The notes beneath the pieces are model-generated. The model did no database searches. It was not told where the DNA came from and saw nothing but the letters and a program-made list of their open reading frames with translations. A program made the position numbers and the translations under genes. A DNA stretch of 28,233 nt from CAYUIS01 sp964444825 (lineage in GTDB: Bacteria; Chloroflexota; Anaerolineae; B4-G1), in the NCBI GenBank assembly GCA_964444825.1, contig CAYUIS010000060.1, positions 1-28,233 of the forward strand. Reading direction: 5' to 3'. Numbering within the stretch: position 1 is the first letter of the stretch; every line of letters begins with the position of its first letter. Shown in pieces: positions 1 to 6,479 of the stretch.

Positions 1-140
1 AGTCGCTGTCGCCAATCAGCCCCGCGAAAGTGTACATCCAGACGCTCGGCGACGCCGTCCTCCACAGGCAACGTATAGGGAATTGGATCCGTCTCCTCAA
101 AACGGAGGGCGGCCAGTACGCGGTCGCGATAGGTTGTCAG
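1..140 (-). CDS. Uroporphyrinogen-decarboxylase/corrinoid-methyltransferase-like protein, N-terminal fragment, probable CTG start
   Basis: This gene runs off the left edge; only about 46 residues are visible. They begin TTYRDRVLAALRFEE and continue with a DPIPYTLPVE segment, the usual opening of the uroporphyrinogen decarboxylase superfamily (HemE and the MtaA/CmuA-type methyltransferases), where an R-x-R-V-L-x-A-L helix precedes a D-x-I-P strand. The open frame has an upstream stop codon at about 158-156, and no ATG, GTG or TTG lies between that stop and the conserved region. A CTG at 140-138 stands 8 nt after a GAGG ribosome binding site and gives exactly the expected N-terminus. It lies 49 nt behind the ThuA-like gene on the same strand, so it is probably the last visible gene of the ROK operon. 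In this genomic setting such proteins are more often methyltransferase-like than true haem enzymes; the fragment cannot tell them apart. Confidence 0.72.
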   Translation of the reverse strand, partial: MTTYRDRVLAALRFEETDPIPYTLPVEDGVAERLDVHFRGADWRQR

Positions 141-189
141 TTCGTTTTCCTCACTTGATGTACGTCGTCAGGAAATCTATACCCTGGTT

Positions 190-936
190 CTACGTTGACC
201 CACCGCTAGAGCTGATCGGCTCCAAGGGATCAGGGTGTTCATGATATCTCACGATCGGCCCATCTATCGGCGCCGCCCAGCGCACGCCGTTGGCGATGAC
301 GCGCAGCACCTCGGACTGGTAATAGATCGGGAAAGTCTCGTGGCCGGGTCGGAAGTAAAAGACCTTGCCCTTACCCCGCTGGTAACAGCACCCGCTCCGG
401 AATACCTCCCCACCCTCAAACCAACTGATAAAGACCAACGTGTCGGGGGCCGGGATGTCGAAACGTTCGCCATACATCTCTGTCTGGGGAATCTCAAAGT
501 ACTCCTCCAGTCCTTCGGCGATGGGATGGCCTGGCTCGGCCACCCAGATACGCTCCCGCTCCCCCGCTTCACGCCACTTTAGATTACAGGAGGTACCCAT
601 AAGCTTTTTGAATATCTTGGACAGATGCCCCGAGTGCAACACGATCAGCCCCATACCATCCAGCACCCGCTCATGTACTCTGTCCACGATTTCGTCGCTC
701 ACCTGTCCGTGCGCCTTGTGGCCCCACCACATCAGCACGTCAGTCCACGCCAGCGCCTCCTCTGTTAGGCCATGCTCCGGCTCTTCGAGCGTCGCGGTGC
801 GGACCTCGAGTCCCTCGGCGCGCAGGTGGCTGGCAATCGCCTCGTGAATACCGTCCGGATATGCGGCCCTCACCTTTTCATCGGTCTTTTCGTGGAGATA
901 CTCGTTCCACACAGTTACGCGTAATGGATTACTCAT
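190..936 (-). CDS. ThuA-like domain protein (class I glutamine-amidotransferase-like fold)
   Basis: The product is 248 residues and covers a whole ThuA (trehalose utilisation) domain. It opens with a beta strand followed by N-E-Y, contains a DVLMWWGHKAHG segment, a GLIVLHSGHLSK segment (the strand-nucleophile-elbow region of the fold) and a late KVFYFRPGHETFP strand, all typical of the family. ThuA proteins are cytosolic and associated with disaccharide or polyol catabolism; their chemical reaction is not settled. The ATG at 936 is preferred over an upstream in-frame ATG at 999 because GAGGAGGG lies 7 nt before it and the domain starts immediately after. It sits between a ROK repressor and a UroD-like gene on the same strand, which fits a sugar-responsive operon. 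Confidence 0.85.
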   Translation of the reverse strand: MSNPLRVTVWNEYLHEKTDEKVRAAYPDGIHEAIASHLRAEGLEVRTATLEEPEHGLTEEALAWTDVLMWWGHKAHGQVSDEIVDRVHERVLDGMGLIVLHSGHLSKIFKKLMGTSCNLKWREAGERERIWVAEPGHPIAEGLEEYFEIPQTEMYGERFDIPAPDTLVFISWFEGGEVFRSGCCYQRGKGKVFYFRPGHETFPIYYQSEVLRVIANGVRWAAPIDGPIVRYHEHPDPLEPISSSGGST

Positions 937-958
937 ACCGCTTCCCTCCTCGTCTTCT

Positions 959-1075
959 TTATGATGTTTGCTCAACTGCATCGTAATTTCCCGCCTCATC
1001 CATAAACTCCCGGGGCAGAAGCTTTTCGGCGTTGGCCACGTCGGCCAGCGGCGCCAACCCCAAAGTCATGTCCAT
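959..1075 (-). CDS. Possible short ORF (38 aa) between the ROK and ThuA genes
   Basis: A 38-residue frame starts with two near ATGs (1075 and 1069) and ends TAA 22 nt before the ThuA start. It is Leu/Ala/Glu rich, with a LPREFMDEAG segment. The frame is the same one in which the ROK gene ends: after the ROK TGA at 1120-1118 there is no further stop until 959. It could be a small gene, a remnant of a longer protein, or chance. No good ribosome binding site is seen and I do not recognise a family. Confidence 0.25.
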   Translation of the reverse strand: MDMTLGLAPLADVANAEKLLPREFMDEAGNYDAVEQTS

Positions 1076-1117
1076 TGACTCTATCACATCGTCGCCTCGA
1101 TGACCTGTTGAACGTTT

Positions 1118-2365
1118 TCACACCATCTCGGGCTGTTGATAGAAGAACGTGTTCAAGGCCAGCGCCGCAGCCCCAACTATACCAGCCTGCCACCCAAAGC
1201 CGGTCGGCTGCAGCCGCACCTGCTCACCCAGGTTGGCGAACGAGCGTTGGCGCATAGTCGCTTCAGCAACCGGCAGGAGCAAGTCCCAGCCCTCAGCCAG
1301 GATGCCTCCCACGACGATCAGTTCCGGATTAAAGGTATTGACCAGGTTTGCCAGTGCGATACCCAGGTACCGCGCCCTCTCATCCAACATTCCTTGGGCG
1401 GCCACATCGCCAGCCCGAGCCGCGGCAAACACCCGCTCAATCGGTTTCCCGTCCCCTTTCCGTAGACAAGTGGCCAGGATGCCATCCTCTTCACGCGCTG
1501 CAAGTTCCTCCGCCAGACGCACGATCACCGGCTCGGATATCAGCGTCTCCAGGCATCCTGTGTTCCCGCAACGACACCCTTCCCCTCCATCGGGTATGAT
1601 GGTCGTGTGCCCGATCTCTCCAGCCCCAGCGCCACTGCCCCGGTAGAGCCGGCCATCGACGACAAAACCAGCCCCCACGCCGATACGCGCGTACACGAAG
1701 GCCAGCGCCCGCACGTCTTGCCCAACCCCCGACACAGCCTCGCCCAGCGCCATCGCCCGAACGTTGTTATCCACACAGACGGGCAGTCCAGTACGCTCAC
1801 TAAACCAATCCCGTATCGGCACGTCACACCAGCCCAAATTGGGCGCCAGGACGTTGACGCCCGTAAGCGGGTTGACCAAGCCCGAGGCCCCCACCCCGAC
1901 GCCCACCACGTGCTCCGGCCTCACGCCACTCGCGCAAACTACCTCGTCGACCAGGTCGGCTATATCGGTCAGCACCTCTTCAGCCGCTTCCTCAAGTGCG
2001 TGGGTCTGTAAGCGGTGCGTGACAAGGTGCGTGCGCAAGTCGGCCATCGCCACGCGCACACTGCCGATGCCGATGTGAATCGCGACCGCATACCGGGCTT
2101 CCGGCACCAACCGCAGGGCGGTCCGGGGGCGTCCCACCCCCCGGCGGTGATCGAGCTTGTCCCCATCCTCCTCGACAACGATGCCACACGCCAGGAGCTC
2201 AGATATCAAATTCGTTATGGTCGTCGTCGAGAGCCCTGTCAACTCTGCCAGCCGGACGCGGGAGACGTACTCGTGCCGGCGCAAGGCCACCAACACGGCA
2301 TTCACGTTGTGGGACTTGACATCACTGGGACTACTACCTATCGGAATGAGGTTTCGTTGGATCAT
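1118..2365 (-). CDS. ROK-family transcriptional repressor (NagC/XylR type)
   Basis: The 415-residue protein has the ROK repressor layout. A winged helix-turn-helix spans residues 20-70 (RLAELTGLSTTTITNLISEL is the HTH core), followed by a sugar-kinase-like fold with two ATPase-type halves. The ROK signature is present at 243-272: GSGAGAGEIGH, then CRCGNTGCLE, supplying the zinc ligands H253, C264, C266 and C271. A DNNVRAMALGE motif (199-209) matches the catalytic-Asp region. Such proteins bind a sugar or sugar phosphate and release operator DNA. The start ATG at 2365 has only a weak GTGGGA site close by. It heads the operon with the ThuA-like and UroD-like genes and is probably autoregulated through the repeats between its promoter and start. 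The effector sugar cannot be read from the sequence. Confidence 0.93.
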   Translation of the reverse strand: MIQRNLIPIGSSPSDVKSHNVNAVLVALRRHEYVSRVRLAELTGLSTTTITNLISELLACGIVVEEDGDKLDHRRGVGRPRTALRLVPEARYAVAIHIGIGSVRVAMADLRTHLVTHRLQTHALEEAAEEVLTDIADLVDEVVCASGVRPEHVVGVGVGASGLVNPLTGVNVLAPNLGWCDVPIRDWFSERTGLPVCVDNNVRAMALGEAVSGVGQDVRALAFVYARIGVGAGFVVDGRLYRGSGAGAGEIGHTTIIPDGGEGCRCGNTGCLETLISEPVIVRLAEELAAREEDGILATCLRKGDGKPIERVFAAARAGDVAAQGMLDERARYLGIALANLVNTFNPELIVVGGILAEGWDLLLPVAEATMRQRSFANLGEQVRLQPTGFGWQAGIVGAAALALNTFFYQQPEMV

Positions 2366-2387
2366 CTTCCCACTTCTGTCAGATCGG

Positions 2388-2420
2388 AATTAATTAATCA
2401 AGAGGCGAAATTAAATCAAG
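2388..2420 (-). promoter_or_regulatory. Candidate ROK operator: AT-rich direct repeats after the promoter
   Basis: Read on the minus strand, CTTGATTTAATT (from 2420) and CTTGATTAATT (from 2402) form a direct repeat with 18-bp periodicity, and the second merges into the palindrome ATTAATTAAT (2389-2398). The tract covers the predicted transcription start of the ROK operon and stands out from the GC-rich surroundings. ROK repressors of the NagC/XylR group use AT-rich operators of this kind, so autoregulation is inferred. Confidence 0.5.
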
Positions 2421-2423
2421 GGT

Positions 2424-2451
2424 ATTATACACAAAGTCAAACGGCTGTCAA
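2424..2451 (-). promoter_or_regulatory. Consensus sigma-70-type promoter of the ROK operon
   Basis: On the minus strand a perfect TTGACA (2451-2446) is followed after 16 bp by a perfect TATAAT (2429-2424). The predicted start of transcription is near 2417, about 50 nt upstream of the ROK start codon. Confidence 0.85.
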
Positions 2452-2643
2452 GGAGGAAAAAGGATAGGGCAATCGCATTTAACGCTCCTAGCCCTCGTCC
2501 CCGAGGGCGGCTTTCACGAAATCGGGCTGCAACAGCGGGTTTTCGTCGCGCAAGGCGCCCCCGAGACGTGGGCTGGGAGCTGTGGTCAACCAAATGCAAT
2601 TGCTCAGGGAGAAAGGAGGAAAAGCTGGCGACAGGAACGAGGG
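2452..2643. other. Intergenic stretch without a supported gene
   Basis: No convincing gene is seen. The only structure is a 7-bp hairpin, GCCCTCG/CGAGGGC, at 2491-2508, not followed by a T run on either strand. A minus-strand frame ending at 2488 has a protein-like tail but its upstream part runs through the fabH terminator in low-complexity sequence, so it is not called. Confidence 0.5.
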
Positions 2644-2685
2644 AAACATAAAGCGCTGTCCAGGGGACATCCCTTGGACAGCGCC
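2644..2685 (-). terminator. Rho-independent terminator after the FabH-like gene
   Basis: A perfect 10-bp stem (GCGCTGTCCA at 2653-2662 with TGGACAGCGC at 2675-2684) can extend inward by about four more pairs to a 4-nt loop. On the minus strand it is followed by TTTATGTTT. It lies about 30 nt downstream of the FabH stop codon. Confidence 0.8.
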
Positions 2686-2716
2686 AACTGAGGAGGGAAA
2701 AATGCAAACCGGCGGA

Positions 2717-3898
2717 CTAGATCTCCCTGAGCCACTTCTGCCAGCGGTGGACCGGCACCATCGCCGCCATCGCGGCATCCCCAAATCGTGCCCGTGCATT
2801 TACCCGCGCCCCCCACACCGCGTTGCGCACCTTGGTGAGAGATACCTGCTCAAACAGACTGGACAGCAACGGCCAATCCTCCACCAGGATCGGCTCTGGG
2901 GCCAGTTTCTCCGGCTGCCAATGGAGCACCAGCGCCGCCCACGTCAGCCCAGCGCCAAAACCGACCATCACCACGTGGTCGCCGGACCGCAGACGCCCCT
3001 CCTCCAGCGCGTCATACAGCGCCAGAGGGATCGAGGCCGCCGACGTGTTGCCATAACGGTCAATGTTGACCATCACCTTGTCCTGATCTATCCCCAACCG
3101 GCGTACCGCCAGTTCAATGATACGGGCGTTCGCCTGATGGGGTATGACCAACTCGATATCGTCCCACGTCAGGCCACTATCCTGGACGACGTTGATCACC
3201 GACTCGGTCATCTTTCGGGTGGCGAACTTGAAAATCCGCCGACCGTCCATCCGCAGGTACTGCTCACGGTTTTGCAGCACCTTTTCGCTAAAGGGGTTAG
3301 CCACTCCATAGCCCGGTGCAATGAGTGCATCCCAGTCGCTGCCGTCGGAGCCGAGCTCACAGCTCAGAATCCCGGTGGGCTGGTCGCTCGCCTCCAGCAG
3401 GACCGCCGCGCCACCATCCCCGAACAGCACGCAGGTGTTGCGATCCGTCCAATCCACCGCCGGTGACAGTGTCTCCACCCCAACGACCAGGATCTTGTCG
3501 TACAGACCGGTCTGGATGAACTGGCTGGCAGTGACCAGGCCGTAGACAAAGCCGGTACAGCCTGCCACCAGGGTAAAGGCCCCCGCCCGGGTCGCCCCCA
3601 GTTGATCCTGCACCATGCTTGATACCGGCGGGCAGAAATAGTCGGGGGATGAGGTGGCGATAATGATGAGGTCGATCTCCTCGGGGCTGACGCCAGCCCG
3701 CTCCATCGCCTCCCGGCACGCCGCCACCGACATCGTGGACGTGATCTCGCCCTCTCCGGCGATCCGTCGCTCTCGAATGCCCGTGCGGCTGACGATCCAC
3801 TCATCGGAGGTATCCACCATCTGCTCCAGATCGTGGTTGGTAAGCACACGCTTGGGGACGGATTTGCCCCACCCAGTGATACGGCCGTATCTGTCCAT
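2717..3898 (-). CDS. fabH: 3-oxoacyl-ACP synthase III (KAS III) family protein with C-terminal extension
   Basis: The protein condenses an acyl-CoA starter with malonyl-ACP, the first elongation step of type II fatty acid synthesis, or performs a related starter condensation in the cytosol. The thiolase-fold catalytic triad is intact: C114 in LVAGCTGFVYGL, H254 in IPHQANARI and N284 in RYGNTSAAS. The acyl-CoA-binding GDGGAAVLL strand is also present. At 393 residues it exceeds the usual roughly 320-335 of FabH; the extra 60 or so residues follow the normal final strand (GFGAGLTWAALVLHW) and are basic and Trp-rich, with no family I recognise. The start is fixed by AAGGAGGGAGTC before ATG 3898. 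It lies 90 nt behind Elp3 on the same strand and has its own terminator. Because other fatty acid genes are absent nearby, a role in a special lipid or polyketide starter is possible. Confidence 0.88.
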   Translation of the reverse strand: MDRYGRITGWGKSVPKRVLTNHDLEQMVDTSDEWIVSRTGIRERRIAGEGEITSTMSVAACREAMERAGVSPEEIDLIIIATSSPDYFCPPVSSMVQDQLGATRAGAFTLVAGCTGFVYGLVTASQFIQTGLYDKILVVGVETLSPAVDWTDRNTCVLFGDGGAAVLLEASDQPTGILSCELGSDGSDWDALIAPGYGVANPFSEKVLQNREQYLRMDGRRIFKFATRKMTESVINVVQDSGLTWDDIELVIPHQANARIIELAVRRLGIDQDKVMVNIDRYGNTSAASIPLALYDALEEGRLRSGDHVVMVGFGAGLTWAALVLHWQPEKLAPEPILVEDWPLLSSLFEQVSLTKVRNAVWGARVNARARFGDAAMAAMVPVHRWQKWLREI

Positions 3899-3988
3899 GA
3901 GACTCCCTCCTTTTTGCAGCGTTCAAGATGAGACAACACTCACGGGAGAGAGAAGTTACGGCGTTTCCGGGGACTGGAAGGGAAGACC

Positions 3989-5614
3989 CTACGTGGGGCG
4001 AGACATATACAGATGGCCTAGCGAGAATCCCCGTTCCCGGTAGTAGGGCCGCGTGCCCACGGCCGCGATTACGGCCAGTCGCTGATAACCCTCGTGACGG
4101 GCGATACGTTGGGCCTCGTCCAGCAATTGCGTGCCCAGACCGGTGTGCTGGGCTACGTCCTCATCCCTGGCTCCCAACTCCAGCGCAGGGCCGTAAACGT
4201 GTACCTCGCGGACGACTGCGCAGCCCGCCAGCTCATCAATCGGTGGCTCAAACTCGGCTCGGGGTAAAGAAAGCCGCAGAAAACCCGCCAGCCGGTCCTC
4301 AGGTGTGACGTAACTCAGAAAACACTCGCGGGTCGCATCGGTGTCATAGTCTAGCCGCTCCTGCCTGAGCGTGCCCCCGTCCACCGTCCGGCCGCGGATC
4401 TCTCGGCAACGGATGCACTGGCAGGATAGACCCTCCCCGGCCATATGGCGCTGTACGATCTGCCGCAGGTTCGATTTCTTCACCCCGGCCACGATGTTGG
4501 GGGCCGGGATATCGCGCATCAACCGGTTGACGCGGCAATAGCGCGGTATGAGCGTCTTGCATTTTGCCAGCAGCTCCACCAGCGTCTGCTCGTCGTATGG
4601 TTGGTAATCCCCACCCTGCCAGCGGGCGTGGAGCTCGGTATCCGGCAGGAGCGCTGTGGGATAGATCTTGAGCTCATCCGGCCGCAGCGCCGGGTCGTCC
4701 CACAGACGCCCGAAATCCGCCACATCCCCCTCCGGCGTAGCGCCCAGCAGGTTGGGCATCCAGTGCACGGCGATCTTGAAACCGCCGAGCCGCAACAACT
4801 GCATCCCACGCCGCGTCTCTGCGACGGTGTGGCCACGGCGATTGCGGGCCAGGATATCGTCGTCCAGGCTCTGCACGCCCAACTGGACCTTGGTCACGCC
4901 CAGCCAGCGCAACCGGCGCACCTCCTGGGGCGTGATACAGTCGGGCCGCGTCTCCACGACCAGCCCTACGTTGCGGTGCCGGCTCCCTTCGTTGATCTGC
5001 TGTGCTTCCTCAATCGAGGATGCCGTCCGCCCATTCAACGCATCCAGGCAGCGGCGCACAAACCATTCCTGGTAATCCTCTGGATAGCAGGACCACGTCC
5101 CCCCCAGGATGAGCAGCTCGACCTTGTCGACCGTGTGTCCGATCTCTGACATCACGGCGACGCGGCGGGAGGTCTGGGCATACGGGTCGAATTGGTGGGA
5201 GGCAGCCCGCATCGCGCCAGGCTCATCCGGAAGATAGCTCTTGGGCATCGACGCTACGTCTGGGCAAAAGACGCATTCTCCGGGGCAGGGAGAGGGCTTG
5301 GTTAGCACCGAAACCGGCGCCACGCCAGAGATGGTGCGCACCGGCTTGACGCGCAACCGCCGTTTTATGTCGGGATCTGGCGCACGCCCTTCCAGCTCAC
5401 AGAGCTGCAGATAGCCGCTGAGGACCTGGCTCTTGGCGAGAATAGCGCCATCGGGGAAGGGGTGTCGATACAGGATGCGCGTCAACTGCCCCCCAGATAG
5501 CTCTGAGGCAGCCGCGATCTCCTCCAGGATAGCGACGAGCAGATGACCGTGCAGATCCAGGTCGAACGCAGTCCGGCTTGCTACCCGCCACTCCCGTTCA
5601 CGCTCTGCGCTCAT
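3989..5614 (-). CDS. Elp3-family radical SAM / GNAT tRNA wobble-uridine modification enzyme
   Basis: Elp3 attaches an acetyl-CoA-derived carboxymethyl group to C5 of uridine 34 in tRNA (cm5U34). The 541-residue protein has the full architecture. An N-terminal tRNA-binding region (1-90) is followed by a radical SAM core with C110, C114 and C117 (PCPGECVFCPD) for the 4Fe-4S cluster. A KVQLGVQSLDDDIL strand is typical of the barrel, a Cys cluster C398/C400/C403 (CQCIRCREI) follows, and a C-terminal GNAT acetyl-CoA-binding domain (about 425-541) carries QHTGLGTQLL and ends PYYRERGF. Bacterial single-subunit Elp3 is known from Chloroflexota, including a solved Dehalococcoides structure. The ATG at 5614 has no strong ribosome binding site. 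It is divergent, 69 bp apart, from a Trm9-like methyltransferase, which suggests a shared pathway. Confidence 0.93.
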   Translation of the reverse strand: MSAEREREWRVASRTAFDLDLHGHLLVAILEEIAAASELSGGQLTRILYRHPFPDGAILAKSQVLSGYLQLCELEGRAPDPDIKRRLRVKPVRTISGVAPVSVLTKPSPCPGECVFCPDVASMPKSYLPDEPGAMRAASHQFDPYAQTSRRVAVMSEIGHTVDKVELLILGGTWSCYPEDYQEWFVRRCLDALNGRTASSIEEAQQINEGSRHRNVGLVVETRPDCITPQEVRRLRWLGVTKVQLGVQSLDDDILARNRRGHTVAETRRGMQLLRLGGFKIAVHWMPNLLGATPEGDVADFGRLWDDPALRPDELKIYPTALLPDTELHARWQGGDYQPYDEQTLVELLAKCKTLIPRYCRVNRLMRDIPAPNIVAGVKKSNLRQIVQRHMAGEGLSCQCIRCREIRGRTVDGGTLRQERLDYDTDATRECFLSYVTPEDRLAGFLRLSLPRAEFEPPIDELAGCAVVREVHVYGPALELGARDEDVAQHTGLGTQLLDEAQRIARHEGYQRLAVIAAVGTRPYYRERGFSLGHLYMSRPT

Positions 5615-5647
5615 ACACCATGCTTGCCAGCAACAGGGAGAGCCCTA

Positions 5648-5676
5648 TTGCATACTATGCCGCATTCGACTATAAT
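5648..5676 (+). promoter_or_regulatory. Promoter of the Trm9-like gene, probably giving a leaderless mRNA
   Basis: TTGCAT (5648-5653) is followed after 17 bp by a perfect TATAAT (5671-5676). Transcription is expected to begin at about 5683-5684, on or next to the ATG at 5684. No Shine-Dalgarno sequence precedes that ATG, so the message would be leaderless. Confidence 0.7.
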
Positions 5677-5683
5677 CCCCATA

Positions 5684-6415
5684 ATGGACGAGACGAGCAT
5701 CCAGAGACTGCTGGCGCTGAACCGCGAGTTCTACACCACCCTGGCCCAGCCCTTTGCCGCCACCAGATCGATCTCCGACCCAGCTCTGACGAGCATTCTA
5801 CCCTATATCCCCTCCGGTGCAAGGGTGTTGGACGTCGGCTGTGGCAACGGCCGCCTGGCGCTGCTGCTCGACCGTGAGCGCCCCGGTTCGACCTACGTTG
5901 GGCTGGACGTGGTCCCAGAACTGATCGAATTAGCCCGCGCCCAGGATGACCGTCTCGCGGCTACCACGGCCGAGTTCCACGTCGCCGACATCACCCACGC
6001 CGATTGGTCCCAGGCGCTCCAAGACAGGACATTCGACTGTGGCGTGGCTCTGGCGGTCCTCCACCACATCCCCAGCTTTGGCCTGCGTGTCCAGGTTCTC
6101 CAGGAGATCGCCTGTCTTTTGGCGCCGTCTGGCCGCCTGATACTATCCACCTGGCAATTCCTCGACAACGCCCGTATGCGCCGCAAGATCGTGGACTGGG
6201 CCAAGGTGTCCATCCCGCCTGACACTTTGGAACCCGGCGACTACCTGCTTGACTGGAAGCGCGAGGGGTCAGGTCTCCGCTACTGCCATCTGGTGGATGA
6301 GGACGAAATAAACGCTCTCTCCACCCAGATCGGCTTTCACCTCCACGAATCCTTCCGCGCTGGCGGCCGCGAGGGAGACCTGAGCCTGTTCGCCATTCTC
6401 GAAAGGGCCGCCTAG
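5684..6415 (+). CDS. Class I SAM methyltransferase, Trm9/ALKBH8-like
   Basis: A 243-residue Rossmann-fold methyltransferase: SAM motif I is VLDVGCGNG (48-56), the acidic end of strand 2 is D75 (YVGLDV), and motif IV is AVLHHI (124-129). Beyond the generic fold, it has features of the Trm9/ALKBH8 group that methylates cm5U34 to mcm5U34 in tRNA. The N-terminal FYTTLAQPFAATR matches the family's Y-x(n)-F-x-x-T-R opening, LDVGCGNGR is the family's motif form, and RYCHLVDEDEI (199-209) matches the family's R-Y-Y/C-H-L-F segment before the last helix. The ATG at 5684 is chosen because the domain starts there and a promoter places the transcript start at that base; an in-frame ATG at 5657 would lie upstream of the -10 box. 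It is head to head with Elp3, which makes the presumed substrate. The substrate assignment is inference. Confidence 0.8.
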   Translation: MDETSIQRLLALNREFYTTLAQPFAATRSISDPALTSILPYIPSGARVLDVGCGNGRLALLLDRERPGSTYVGLDVVPELIELARAQDDRLAATTAEFHVADITHADWSQALQDRTFDCGVALAVLHHIPSFGLRVQVLQEIACLLAPSGRLILSTWQFLDNARMRRKIVDWAKVSIPPDTLEPGDYLLDWKREGSGLRYCHLVDEDEINALSTQIGFHLHESFRAGGREGDLSLFAILERAA

Positions 6416-6432
6416 CACCTTTTTTACTGACC

Positions 6433-6465
6433 AGATTGGTCCAATCTTAAAGATTGGACCAATCT
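6433..6465. repeat. 33-bp near-perfect palindrome next to a ribosome binding site
   Basis: AGATTGGTCCAATCTT (6433-6448) and its exact reverse complement (6450-6465) are separated by one base. Each arm is itself almost palindromic around GGTCC or GGACC. The right arm ends 1 nt before the AGGAGGA ribosome binding site of the next gene. There is no T run after it on the plus strand, so an operator or a translation-blocking hairpin is more likely than a terminator. Confidence 0.85.
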
Positions 6466-6479
6466 CAGGAGGAATGGGG

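Noticed and set aside
2491..2508. Hairpin GCCCTCG/CGAGGGC as a terminator
   Set aside because: No T run on either strand and no gene ends next to it on the plus strand; on the minus strand a better terminator already follows fabH.
2488..2799. Minus-strand frame of 103 aa with a protein-like C-terminus between fabH and the ROK promoter
   Set aside because: Most of it overlaps the fabH 3' end and terminator hairpin, its composition is unlike a folded protein and no ribosome binding site was found. Only the last 30 residues look protein-like, which is too little to call a gene or remnant.
2582..3466. Long plus-strand frame (294 aa) opposite the FabH gene
   Set aside because: It is antisense to a gene with an intact catalytic triad and Shine-Dalgarno site; its sequence has the Arg/Pro/His-rich look of GC-driven shadow frames.
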